This document shows, in pieces, positions 44,625 through 53,490 of a stretch of DNA of 64,000 nt. Position numbers and translations under genes: made by a program. The stretch's first letter is position 1. Each line of letters begins with the position of its first letter. The DNA is from Paenibacillus thiaminolyticus (lineage in GTDB: Bacteria > Bacillota > Bacilli > Paenibacillales > Paenibacillaceae), in the NCBI RefSeq assembly GCF_007066085.1, contig NZ_CP041405.1, positions 4,543,001 through 4,607,000 of the forward strand, in the 5' to 3' direction. The notes under the pieces are model-generated. The model was not told the origin of the DNA, made no database searches, and worked only from the letters and a program-made list of their open reading frames with translations.

Positions 44625-45674
44625 CTACGACTCCAAATCGTCCCATATATCCTCTCTCGTCAACTCGCGGTGCATCCAGCGCAGACGCTCGTTCACTTCT
44701 CCCCATGCGCCGGCCTGCGCCGCGCGCAGCGTATTGTCCACTTTATCCCAGCGGAACGGCCGGATGATGTTGTACAACACATTGACGACGTCCCGTTCCG
44801 CCTGGGACAGCGGATACTGCTTGGCATAGCCCTCGTAAAAATGCTTGAAGCGCCGCTCCATAAAGGCGGATGTCTCCCGGTCGAGCCCCTCTTCCCGATA
44901 GCATTCGAAGCAGAGGAAGATGCCCTCCTGCATCATATAGCTAACGAACTTGTCATGGCCGGCCAGATTGTAATCGATGATGCCGGCCAGGCGCTGATCG
45001 TCATCGATTAGCAGATTGTTCAGCGACAAGTCCCCCTGTACTCCGCCCGCCGGGAGCGCAGGGAAGGCCGCTTCCAGCTCCTTGCGCTTCCGGTTGTAGA
45101 CATCCCATATTTCTTCAATAAGAGCATAATCGGCTTCCGAATACTTGAGTGTTTCATACCATTGCCGGGCGTCGCTGTAGTTCTCCTCCTCCGGATCAAG
45201 CAGCACATAGGGACTGTTCCAGTCATACTCAATCCGTTCTTGAAGCGCGATCGTATGCATTTTCCCCATACAGCTCCCCAATTGTCCCAGAAAGCCGGCG
45301 CTCATATCTTCCATATCCAGCTCCCGATCATCCATGGTCGGATAGGGCATATACTCTTCCGCCCACACATGGAACGGAATGTCTTCCACGCTTATGGCTG
45401 CGCTATAGCTGCCGTTGTCCGCGGGATAGAAGCGCGGCGTGAGAATGCCGCCTTCCCGGTACGCCTGCGCCAGCCTTGCCCAGCCGTCAATTTTGTCGCC
45501 GCTGGTATGCGAATCGCTATAGCATTTGAAGACAAGACGCCCATGCTTCGCGGTCTCCACGATGGCAATATACCGGTATTCGTCCTCGTAGCTATTATCG
45601 ATGATGGTATAGGACAGGATTGAATCCCGGACATAGGATTGCAAAATATGTTCAATATGCTGCTTCGTTATCAT
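44625..45674 (-). CDS. APH-fold phosphotransferase
   Basis: 349 residues. The catalytic loop VQGDLSLNNLLIDDDQRLAG has GDxxxxN (the usual His is Gln here), and GIIDYNLAGHDKFVSYM has the metal-binding Asp. It is related to aminoglycoside/homoserine kinase type enzymes; the substrate is unknown. The replacement of the first His of HGD is seen in some family members. It converges on the cystine-type transport operon and ends 11 bases from it. A candidate small ORF ends directly against its start codon. Confidence 0.8.
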   Translation of the reverse strand: MITKQHIEHILQSYVRDSILSYTIIDNSYEDEYRYIAIVETAKHGRLVFKCYSDSHTSGDKIDGWARLAQAYREGGILTPRFYPADNGSYSAAISVEDIPFHVWAEEYMPYPTMDDRELDMEDMSAGFLGQLGSCMGKMHTIALQERIEYDWNSPYVLLDPEEENYSDARQWYETLKYSEADYALIEEIWDVYNRKRKELEAAFPALPAGGVQGDLSLNNLLIDDDQRLAGIIDYNLAGHDKFVSYMMQEGIFLCFECYREEGLDRETSAFMERRFKHFYEGYAKQYPLSQAERDVVNVLYNIIRPFRWDKVDNTLRAAQAGAWGEVNERLRWMHRELTREDIWDDLES

Positions 45675-45833
45675 TTAGGCGTAGTCACGCTCCATTTCAC
45701 CAATTGTCGGCTCATTGTTGACGGGTGGCCCGTCTTCCTGATCATATGCCGCCGTATCCCGGAAGGGCAAGCGCCAAAAAGCGAAGACGGTTGTCAAACT
45801 CGAAAAAATCTGCAAGGCTATAAATAATTTCAA
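45675..45833 (-). CDS. Candidate small membrane protein, 52 residues
   Basis: From a TTG at 45833 the frame reads MKLFIALQIFSSLTTVFAFW (one membrane segment), then RLPFRDTAAYDQEDG and a Pro/Glu-rich tail ending in TAA, which abuts the ATG of the APH-fold gene (TAAATG). This coupling suggests co-translation. The ribosome-binding site is weak. The motif RLPxRDxxAYDxED is shared with the ORF at 42047. No family is recognised. Confidence 0.4.
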   Translation of the reverse strand: MKLFIALQIFSSLTTVFAFWRLPFRDTAAYDQEDGPPVNNEPTIGEMERDYA

Positions 45834-45924
45834 TTATTTCACTACCCAATGGAAAGGGCTTGGTGTACAATGTTAGGAAAATATATCCTTCACATAAAAT
45901 TCAAAAATGAGAGAGGGGAATTAT

Positions 45925-47649
45925 GTGGTAAAAAAGAAGTGGTTTTCATTCATGCTGCTGGTGGTGCTTATGGGAACGCTGGTCTCAGCGTGCAGTGGTT
46001 CACCTTCATCGACGAATCCGCCCAAGGGAGAACCAACATCGTCCGACACAGCCAAGACGGAACCGGCAAATGAAAATACGGAGCAGACGCCGAAGGATGG
46101 AGGAACGTTCACGATGAGCAGCTTCTCCGATATCGTTACGGTGAATCCGCTATTTCACAGTGACACCGCTTCAGGGGATGCGGCCAACGTGATATTTGCC
46201 AGCCTGTACGATCTTGACCGTCAAGCGAATGTCATTGTAGAGCCATGGTCCCTCGCCGCCGAGCCTCCTCAGATTAGCGAAGATTCGAAGACCTATACCA
46301 TCAAATTAAAGCCGGAAGCGAAATGGAGCGACGGCCAGCCGATTACGGCGGATGATCTTATCTACACGATTAATACGATGCGCAACCCGGATACCGGCTC
46401 CCCAGGCATCAGTCAATTCGAACATGTCGAGACCATCACCCAAATCGATACCCACACCGTAGAAATCAAGCTAAAGCAAGTATATGCCCCATTCCTCTAC
46501 TCTCTTAGACTCTCACTTGTACCGCAACACATTCTAAAGGACGTTCCTATCAAGGAATTGAAGCAGCATCCTTATGGCTCTGATCCGGCCCAGACCGTGA
46601 CGAACGGTCCGTGGAAATGGACCGAATGGAAGCAGAAGCAGTATTTGAGCTTCGAAGCCGACCCGAATTACTGGGGAGCAAAGAAACCACACATCGCTAA
46701 AGTCATCTACAAAATTTACGCGGACCAAAACACAGAAGTTCAAGCACTCATCAAAGGCGATATCGACTCTATCTCGGCGATTCCGGTCACACAGCTTGCG
46801 GCTGTGCAAGCCCGCGATAATCTCCGCGTCGTGCTAGCGCCAGGGCCGATGTATGAATACCTTGGCTTCAACTTCAACGGGATGAACTTCCCTAACAACG
46901 AGAGCTTCTTCACCGGCCAGAAGACGAGACAGGCGATCGCGCATGCGCTCAACCGTCAAGGCATGGTCGACAACATCCTAAAGGGCACCGGCCAATTGAT
47001 GAATTCGCCATTCCTGCCGGGCTCCTGGGCAGACCCGGGAGAAGCTGCGGCCGTCTATAACTACGATCTGGAGCAAGCGAAGAAGCTGTTGGCGGAAGAC
47101 GGATGGACAGCGGGCGGCGATGGCATTTTGACCAAGAACGGGCAGCGCTTCTCCTTCGAGCTTCAATACAATACAGGCAACAGCCGCCGCGAACAAGTTG
47201 CCAATGTCATCCAGCAGAACTTGAAGGACGTCGGGATTGAAGTCCAGCCAAGAGGAATCGACTTCTCCGCATGGCAAGAACAGAACATTGAACCGGGCAA
47301 ATTCCAGGCCATCCTGGCAGCATGGTCCTTGACCGATCCGGATCCGAACCAGGAAAGCATCTTATCTTCGAAATTCTTCCCGCCGAACCAAAACGGGGGC
47401 TGGTACAAGAACGAGAAGCTGGATGAACTGTGGGTAAAAGGGTACTCCGTCGTCGATCAGAACGAACGGAAGAAAGTATACGAAGAGGTTGGCAAAGAAA
47501 TCACTACGGATCTCCCTTATGTATTCTTATACCAATACGGCACGCCTCAAGGTTTGGGCCCGAAGGTAAAATTCGCCGACGAAGACAGGCCGGAACCGGG
47601 GCTTGCTTACGGATATATGTACCGCATGATCAACTGGTGGATAGAGTAA
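45925..47649 (+). CDS. Oligopeptide ABC transporter substrate-binding lipoprotein
   Basis: 574 residues, SBP_bac_5 family. Lipobox TLVSAC, a Ser/Thr/Pro-rich linker, then TFTMSSFSDIVTVNPLFHSD, AEPPQISEDSKTYTIKLKPE and TVTNGPWKWTEWKQKQYLSF. The AppA type is the closest by length and pattern. The GTG at 45925 lies 7 bases after AGAGGGG; an in-frame ATG six codons earlier overlaps that site. It leads a five-gene importer operon and is separated from the permeases by a G/C-rich hairpin. Confidence 0.92.
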   Translation: MVKKKWFSFMLLVVLMGTLVSACSGSPSSTNPPKGEPTSSDTAKTEPANENTEQTPKDGGTFTMSSFSDIVTVNPLFHSDTASGDAANVIFASLYDLDRQANVIVEPWSLAAEPPQISEDSKTYTIKLKPEAKWSDGQPITADDLIYTINTMRNPDTGSPGISQFEHVETITQIDTHTVEIKLKQVYAPFLYSLRLSLVPQHILKDVPIKELKQHPYGSDPAQTVTNGPWKWTEWKQKQYLSFEADPNYWGAKKPHIAKVIYKIYADQNTEVQALIKGDIDSISAIPVTQLAAVQARDNLRVVLAPGPMYEYLGFNFNGMNFPNNESFFTGQKTRQAIAHALNRQGMVDNILKGTGQLMNSPFLPGSWADPGEAAAVYNYDLEQAKKLLAEDGWTAGGDGILTKNGQRFSFELQYNTGNSRREQVANVIQQNLKDVGIEVQPRGIDFSAWQEQNIEPGKFQAILAAWSLTDPDPNQESILSSKFFPPNQNGGWYKNEKLDELWVKGYSVVDQNERKKVYEEVGKEITTDLPYVFLYQYGTPQGLGPKVKFADEDRPEPGLAYGYMYRMINWWIE

Positions 47650-47675
47650 CGTAACTAGCGCATCCGAATTTGTCT

Positions 47676-47712
47676 GAGGAGGGGAGGGGGGGGCTTGCCC
47701 CCTCTTCTTTAT
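47676..47712 (+). terminator. Intra-operonic hairpin after the binding-protein gene
   Basis: GAGGGGAGGGGGGGC can pair with GCCCCCTCTTC across a short loop, followed by TTTAT. It is probably a partial terminator or 3' stabiliser that favours binding-protein mRNA. Confidence 0.6.
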
Positions 47713-47760
47713 AGGTTGCTCATTTTTCGGCACGCACTTTATGGTCTAGGAGGATGATTC

Positions 47761-48732
47761 ATGTCGGAGTTTCTAATCCGCCGGATACTGCAATCCCTAT
47801 TGGTGCTGTTTCTTATCTCTATCGTTACCTTTGGACTCATCCATTCGGCGCCGGGCGGCCCGACGCAAATTTTTCTGTCGCCGGGCTTGTCTCAGGAGGC
47901 CGGGAGGATTCAAGCGCAGAATCTTGGGCTCGATAAGCCGATCCATATCCAATACATGAAGTGGGTTGGCGGCTTGCTGCAGGGCGACTTGGGCCATACG
48001 TTCAAGAACAATTTGCCGGTTGGCGAGATCCTGTGGCCTACGGTGAAAAATACGGTCATTCTGATGAGCGCGGCCTGGCTGTTTGCGATGCTGATCGCGA
48101 TACCGTGGGGCATTTATAACAGCACCTCCGAATATGGGCTCTCGGATCAGACCGCATCCCTGATTTCGTATATCGGATTCGCGATGCCTACCTTTTGGTT
48201 CGGGATTATTTTGCAGGAATTATTCGCGTTGAAATTGGATCTGCTGCCCTTATCCGATATGTATACGATGGGGAAGGAAGGGGATCTCGGAGATCTCTTC
48301 CTGCATCTTGTGCTGCCGGTATCGGTGCTCACCCTCGGCTTCCTTGCTTCTTATGTAAAGTATTCGCGCTCCAGCATGCTGGAAGTTCTGGAGCAGGACT
48401 TCATCCGGACGGCGAGAGCCAAGGGAATGAAGGAGAGAAGAGTGATTTTCCGCCATGCGCTGCGCAATGCCATGATACCGATTATTACGATCCTTGGCCT
48501 GGATCTGCCGATCCTTGTCGGAGGGGCCGCGATTACCGAAAGCGTATTCAATTGGCCGGGCATGGGACGGTTGTTCGTCGAGATGGCCTTGGCCCGGGAA
48601 TACTCGGTATTGATGGCCATCACCTTGATTACCGCGGTCATTGTTGTGTTAGGGAACTTGATAGCGGACATCCTGTATGCCGTCGTGGATCCGCGCGTGC
48701 AGCTGGGACGTAAAGGGGGCGCGTCAGCATGA
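47761..48732 (+). CDS. Oligopeptide ABC transporter permease, AppB/OppB type
   Basis: 323 residues, six membrane segments. It starts FLIRRILQSLLVLFLISIVT. The EAA loop is QDFIRTARAKGMKERRVIFR, and ESVFNWPGMGRLFVEMALAR is the late family motif. The start follows GGAGGATG. It overlaps the next permease gene by four bases. Confidence 0.94.
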   Translation: MSEFLIRRILQSLLVLFLISIVTFGLIHSAPGGPTQIFLSPGLSQEAGRIQAQNLGLDKPIHIQYMKWVGGLLQGDLGHTFKNNLPVGEILWPTVKNTVILMSAAWLFAMLIAIPWGIYNSTSEYGLSDQTASLISYIGFAMPTFWFGIILQELFALKLDLLPLSDMYTMGKEGDLGDLFLHLVLPVSVLTLGFLASYVKYSRSSMLEVLEQDFIRTARAKGMKERRVIFRHALRNAMIPIITILGLDLPILVGGAAITESVFNWPGMGRLFVEMALAREYSVLMAITLITAVIVVLGNLIADILYAVVDPRVQLGRKGGASA

Positions 48733-49724
48733 GCGGGACCAATCTGCAGGGGCTTCAGCCGGAACAGGGACCCGATGCCGAACTCAAGCCGCATCTGCCG
48801 GCACCTGAGTCGCAAGATAAGCCTGTCGGCTTGTGGAGGATGGCGTGGAAGAAGTTCATGAGCAACCCGTTTGCGGTGGGCGGCTTCATTGTTCTCTGTT
48901 TTTTTATCATTATCGCGCTCTTCGCCCGCTTTATCGCTCCATACGATCCGGCCGCGATCGATTTTTTGAATGTCAACTTGCCTGCGGGGAGCCCTGGCCA
49001 TCTGTTCGGAACCGACGAACTGGGGCGCGATATTCTGTCGCGGCTCGTATACAGCAGTCAAGTCTCGATGCTGGTCGGCTTCTCCGTCGCTCTGATCTCG
49101 GTCATTATCGGAAGCGCGATCGGATCGATTTCCGGCTATTTTGGCGGCTGGATCGACACCTTTTTCATGCGCCTGGTCGATGTAATGAACTCGATACCGA
49201 CCTTGTTTTTGAACATCCTGGTGCTGTCCATATTCGGCTCCAAGTTTAGCTATATGATTCTCATTTTAGGGGCTACCAGTTGGATGGGCTTGGCCCGGCT
49301 GGTCAGGGGGAACTTCCTCCAGTTGAGAGAGATGCAGTACGTCGAAGCCGCGAAGGCGATTGGCGTATCCAGCTGGGGCATCATCGGCCGGCATTTGCTG
49401 CGCAATTCAACCGCTCCGATCATTGTCAACGCTACATTGATGGTGGGGACTGCCATTCTTGTCGAGTCCGCCTTGTCCTATCTTGGATTAGGCGTTCAGG
49501 CTCCGGATACAAGCTGGGGATTGATGCTCAGCAACGCCCAGCAGTTCATGCTGGTCGATCCGCTGCAGGCGCTGTATCCGGGGCTGTGCATCTTTATTGT
49601 CGTGCTGGCGGTGAACTTCATCGGAGACGGTATTCGGGATGCGTTCGACCCGCGCAAGAAAGTGAAAATTCCACGGAGGAGGCTGCGGAAATGGCAGGAA
49701 AACTTCTTGAAGTCCAAAATCTGA
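48729..49724 (+). CDS. Oligopeptide ABC transporter permease, AppC/OppC type
   Basis: 331 residues, six membrane segments after a ~40-residue cytoplasmic N-terminus. HLFGTDELGRDILSRLVYSS is the OppC hallmark; the EAA loop is MQYVEAAKAIGVSSWGIIGR. It is coupled by overlap to both neighbours: ATGA with the upstream gene and 34 bases with the downstream ATPase gene. Confidence 0.94.
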   Translation: MSGTNLQGLQPEQGPDAELKPHLPAPESQDKPVGLWRMAWKKFMSNPFAVGGFIVLCFFIIIALFARFIAPYDPAAIDFLNVNLPAGSPGHLFGTDELGRDILSRLVYSSQVSMLVGFSVALISVIIGSAIGSISGYFGGWIDTFFMRLVDVMNSIPTLFLNILVLSIFGSKFSYMILILGATSWMGLARLVRGNFLQLREMQYVEAAKAIGVSSWGIIGRHLLRNSTAPIIVNATLMVGTAILVESALSYLGLGVQAPDTSWGLMLSNAQQFMLVDPLQALYPGLCIFIVVLAVNFIGDGIRDAFDPRKKVKIPRRRLRKWQENFLKSKI

Positions 49725-50713
49725 CGGCAGGCTTTGTAACGGAGCAAGGCATCGCCAAAGCGACCGACCGGATTTCACTTAGCGTGGAGAAGGGCAAGAC
49801 CCTCTGTATTGTAGGCGAATCCGGCAGCGGCAAGAGCGTGGCGTCACTTTCCATTATGCGGTTGATTGATTATGCGGGGGGCGCTCTCTTTGAAGGCAGC
49901 ATCAGCTTCACTGGCGAAGAACTGACATCGAAGGCCCAGAAAGAGATGATCCGAATCCGCGGCAATCGGATCGCGATGATCTTTCAAGATCCGATGTCGG
50001 CGCTGAACCCCGTATTCACGATCGGGGATCAGATCGCCGAGAGCCTGCAGCTTCATCAGGAGATAAGCCGCGCCGAGGCCTGGAAGCAAGCGGTCGCTAT
50101 GCTTCGCATGGTCGGCATTCCCGATCCCGAGATCCGGGCCAAGCAATATCCGCATGAGATGTCAGGCGGGATGCGGCAGCGGGTCGTGATCGCCATGGCT
50201 CTCGTGTGCAAGCCCGAGCTGCTCATTGCCGATGAGCCGACGACCGCGCTGGATGTTACCGTTCAGGCCCAGATCCTTGATCTGCTGCGGCGGTTGCAGG
50301 GCGAGCTGGGGATGGCGATCGTGCTCATTACGCATGATATGGGCGTCGCTGCGGAGATGGCGGACCGGGTCGCTGTCATGTATGCCGGCAAGATCGTCGA
50401 GGAAGGCAGCGTTGAGGAAATCTTCGATCATCCTTCCCATCCGTATACGGTCGGGCTGTTACGGTCGATTCCGGGCTTGGAGGGGGCGAGAGGCGAGGCA
50501 TTATATACGATTCCGGGGACGATTCCGAGCATTCATCAACTGCCTGGGGGATGCCGCTTCCACCCGCGGTGCGCGAAGGCGGAGGCGAAGTGCCGGCATA
50601 GCGAGCCTTCCCTAAGGGAATTCCGGCCGGAGCATCAAGCGGCTTGCTGGATATATGAATCCGGATGGACGGCAGGCGCAGATGACGGAAAGTCTGAGGT
50701 GAACCGATCATGA
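49691..50713 (+). CDS. Oligopeptide ABC transporter ATPase, OppD type
   Basis: 340 residues. Walker [12 protein letters not shown], signature [15 protein letters not shown], Walker [16 protein letters not shown], and the Cys-bearing tail [17 protein letters not shown]. The ATG at 49691 lies 9 bases after GGAGGAGG inside the end of the permease gene; the much longer upstream frame is a shadow of that gene. Confidence 0.94.
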   Translation: MAGKLLEVQNLTAGFVTEQGIAKATDRISLSVEKGKTLCIVGESGSGKSVASLSIMRLIDYAGGALFEGSISFTGEELTSKAQKEMIRIRGNRIAMIFQDPMSALNPVFTIGDQIAESLQLHQEISRAEAWKQAVAMLRMVGIPDPEIRAKQYPHEMSGGMRQRVVIAMALVCKPELLIADEPTTALDVTVQAQILDLLRRLQGELGMAIVLITHDMGVAAEMADRVAVMYAGKIVEEGSVEEIFDHPSHPYTVGLLRSIPGLEGARGEALYTIPGTIPSIHQLPGGCRFHPRCAKAEAKCRHSEPSLREFRPEHQAACWIYESGWTAGADDGKSEVNRS

Positions 50714-51708
50714 CAAGAGAACCGCTTATCGATATTCGCCACCTGAAAAAGTATTTCCCGATCAAGACCGGGCTTTTCAATCGGGTCGCCGGCCACGTGA
50801 AGGCGGTAGACGATGTTACGTTCCGCGTTTATAAGGGGGAAACGTTCGGATTGGTTGGCGAATCGGGCTGCGGCAAATCGACGCTGGGCCGCGCGATTCT
50901 CCAATTGCAGAAGCCGAGCGGCGGCGAGGTGTATTTTGACGGCAAGCCGGTGCAGCAGATGAAGTCGCAGCAGCTCCGGCGGCTGCGGCAGGAGATGCAG
51001 ATCATCTTTCAAGACCCGTTCGGCTCCTTGAACCCGCGCTTTCATATCCGGGATATTATCGGAGAGCCGCTGCGTGTTCATCAGAAGGCATCGGCCAAGG
51101 AGATCGACAAGCGTGTCGTTGAATTGATGGAATTGGTCGGCCTCGATGCTTCCAGACGCAACCGGTATCCGCATGAATTCTCCGGCGGACAGCGCCAGCG
51201 GATCGGCATCGCCAGAGCGATCGCGCTCCATCCGCGCTTCATCGTGGCGGATGAAGCCGTCTCGGCGCTCGATGTGTCGGTTCAGTCGCAGGTGCTGAAC
51301 CTGTTAATGAAGCTGCAGCAGGAGCTAGGCCTGACGTTCCTCTTTATCGCGCATGGCCTGAATGTGGTGCGGCACATCTCTGATCGCGTCGGGGTGATGT
51401 ATTTGGGCAAGCTGGTCGAGGTGGCCCGCACGGAGGAGCTGTTCGCCAATCCGATGCATCCCTATACGGCAGCGCTGCTCTCCGCCATCCCAAGGCCGAC
51501 GCCGCACCGGAAGGCAGAGCGAATCGTGCTGCAGGGGGATGTGCCGTCGCCGGCCAATCCGCCATCCGGCTGCCGCTTCCACCCGCGCTGCCCTTACGCG
51601 CAGGCCAAGTGCCGGGATATACCGCCTGATCTACAGGAGGTCACGCCCGGCCGGCAGGTGGCCTGTCATTTCCCGCTCGATTATGCGCAGTCGGCTGTGA
51701 TGGTATAG
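50710..51708 (+). CDS. Oligopeptide ABC transporter ATPase, OppF type
   Basis: 332 residues. Walker [12 protein letters not shown], signature [15 protein letters not shown], then [20 protein letters not shown] (DEAVSALD in place of DEPVSALD), and the tail [17 protein letters not shown]. The segment [20 protein letters not shown] has HGL where most have HDL in the switch region, a small deviation. It is the last gene of the operon, overlapping OppD by four bases. Confidence 0.93.
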   Translation: MTREPLIDIRHLKKYFPIKTGLFNRVAGHVKAVDDVTFRVYKGETFGLVGESGCGKSTLGRAILQLQKPSGGEVYFDGKPVQQMKSQQLRRLRQEMQIIFQDPFGSLNPRFHIRDIIGEPLRVHQKASAKEIDKRVVELMELVGLDASRRNRYPHEFSGGQRQRIGIARAIALHPRFIVADEAVSALDVSVQSQVLNLLMKLQQELGLTFLFIAHGLNVVRHISDRVGVMYLGKLVEVARTEELFANPMHPYTAALLSAIPRPTPHRKAERIVLQGDVPSPANPPSGCRFHPRCPYAQAKCRDIPPDLQEVTPGRQVACHFPLDYAQSAVMV

Positions 51709-51807
51709 AGGAGCGGTTATCGTCTAGGCCGACACCTGCCGTTTGAGCGCGAATGCTTCTTTTTTGCCGCAAGCGAATCCCGATTTCCTTGCGGCGGGAA
51801 AGAGGCA

Positions 51808-52653
51808 TTATTTCGTTCGTGTCTCAGGCAGCGCTCTCCATATGAACAGGGCGGCGAGACACCAGAACAGCAGCGTGACGGCGCCGGATTCTCCGGCAAT
51901 ATATGTCCAGCCGCTCTGCTTGTGATAGAACAGGACCTCAAGCCAATAGCGGCTGTGGTTGATAACGGTATGAATCAGGACGGCGGGCCATATACTGCCG
52001 CTTGCGAAGCGAACCCATCCCATGACGATCGACAGGGGGAAAATCATGGCCGTAAACAGCGCAATCGTGATGAGCGGCATGCCATCGTCATTATACCCGT
52101 TCAAGTAGAACGGATAATGGAATACGGCCCAGACGGCGGCCGTGATTAGAATCGCTTTTCTCACGCCCAGCGCTTCGGTCAGCTTCGGCTGCAAATAACC
52201 GCGCCAGCCGATCTCCTCGCCGAAGGCGAACAGCAGCGTCATCACAATAAACAGGTTCGGTTTGAACAGGTTCAGGGTCACGAGCTGAATGTAGGCCGAG
52301 ACCGTCATTCCGCCCCCTAGCTCCTGCACCGCCGGCAAAGACACATAGCCAACCGCCCAGGCGGCGGCGAAGCCTGCGGCCACAGGCAGTCCGGCGAGCA
52401 GGACGACGATGTACCAGCGCGGCTTCCCGAACCGTGTGATGCCTGTTCTCCGCAGCGTGTCCTTCCGCCCGGGCCGGAGCAGCAGCAGGAGCAGCACGGC
52501 AAGCAGCGGCGCCGCTTGACTGATGCCGATCAGCTCCATCCTGCCGCTTAGGTTGGCGGCGAGTGTCAGGCCGAGCACGAGAGCGATGTATAGTCCGGTT
52601 TCCTTTTTCCATGGTGAACGATCCGTTGCTGTTGAACTTCCGATCAAAATCAT
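51808..52653 (-). CDS. CPBP-family intramembrane metalloprotease
   Basis: 281 residues, about eight membrane segments. The ABI/CPBP motifs are present: EEIGWRGYLQPKL (EExxxR), AVFHYPFYL and WPAVLIHTVINHS. Members cleave prenylated or other membrane-embedded peptides, and some give bacteriocin self-immunity in Firmicutes (family knowledge). It is transcribed divergently from a two-component system 136 bases away, which might control it. The start follows a GGAAGG stretch. Confidence 0.88.
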   Translation of the reverse strand: MILIGSSTATDRSPWKKETGLYIALVLGLTLAANLSGRMELIGISQAAPLLAVLLLLLLRPGRKDTLRRTGITRFGKPRWYIVVLLAGLPVAAGFAAAWAVGYVSLPAVQELGGGMTVSAYIQLVTLNLFKPNLFIVMTLLFAFGEEIGWRGYLQPKLTEALGVRKAILITAAVWAVFHYPFYLNGYNDDGMPLITIALFTAMIFPLSIVMGWVRFASGSIWPAVLIHTVINHSRYWLEVLFYHKQSGWTYIAGESGAVTLLFWCLAALFIWRALPETRTK

Positions 52654-52788
52654 CCTTCCCTTCCTGGCTAGTCGCGCTCAGTGTACACCGCAATTCTCAA
52701 GATTTTATAAAGAAGCGCGGATTTGCCCGATGGAAGAAGGTTGGATTACACTGAATAGCGGAGATCATGGGGCGGAGGAGATGGAAGG

Positions 52789-53490
52789 ATGTCGATGTCG
52801 AGTGCGACCATATTGCTCGTCGATGACGAAGAGGAGATGACCGTGTTCGTGCAGGATGCGCTGGAGGATGCGGGCTATACGGTGATGGCGGCATATAGCG
52901 CGAAGCAGGCAGAGCGGATGATTCGGAAGCAGACGCCGGACTTGATCGTGCTGGACGTCATGATGCCGGGAACAGACGGGTTCCAATTTTGCAAGCAGGT
53001 GCGGGATGCGGTATCGTGTCCGATCGTCTTCGTCAGCGCAAGAGTGAGCGAGGCGGATCGGATCTATGGCTTGGCGGCAGGAGGCGATGATTATCTTGTG
53101 AAGCCGTTCAGCTTGCGGGAGCTGATGGCGCGCATTGAAGCGCATCTTCGCCGGGAACGCCGCAGTTCGCAGCGCAAGGAGCGCGGATTGCTGACGTACG
53201 GCCCTTTTACCGTCAATATCGGGGGGCATGAGCTGAGCTGCCATGGGAAGGCGCTGGCGCTCACGAGCCGGGAGTTCGCTATCGTGGAGCTGCTTGCGAT
53301 GCATCCGGGCCAAGTGTTCGCGCGCGAGCATATCTATGAGCAGGTATGGGGACTGGACGCGGTCGGCGATGATGCGACGGTGACCGAGCATGTGAAAAAT
53401 ATCCGCGCTAAAATGATGGCGGCCGAACCTGGCTACCGCTGGATCGAAACGGTATGGGGCATCGGGTACAAGTGGAAGGATAGCCGATGA
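52789..53490 (+). CDS. OmpR-family response regulator
   Basis: 233 residues. Receiver with Asp56 in LIVLDVMMPGTDGF and Lys in YLVKPFSLREL, then a winged helix with TSREFAIVELLAMHPGQVFA and WIETVWGIGYKW. The ATG at 52789 lies 8 bases after GGAGGAG. It overlaps its kinase gene by four bases. The divergent CPBP protease is a candidate target (inference from position only). Confidence 0.93.
   Translation: MSMSSATILLVDDEEEMTVFVQDALEDAGYTVMAAYSAKQAERMIRKQTPDLIVLDVMMPGTDGFQFCKQVRDAVSCPIVFVSARVSEADRIYGLAAGGDDYLVKPFSLRELMARIEAHLRRERRSSQRKERGLLTYGPFTVNIGGHELSCHGKALALTSREFAIVELLAMHPGQVFAREHIYEQVWGLDAVGDDATVTEHVKNIRAKMMAAEPGYRWIETVWGIGYKWKDSR

Noticed and set aside
49280..49690. Long N-terminal extension of the OppD-type ATPase
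   Set aside because: It is a shadow of the upstream permease gene; the normal start with GGAGGAGG is at 49691.
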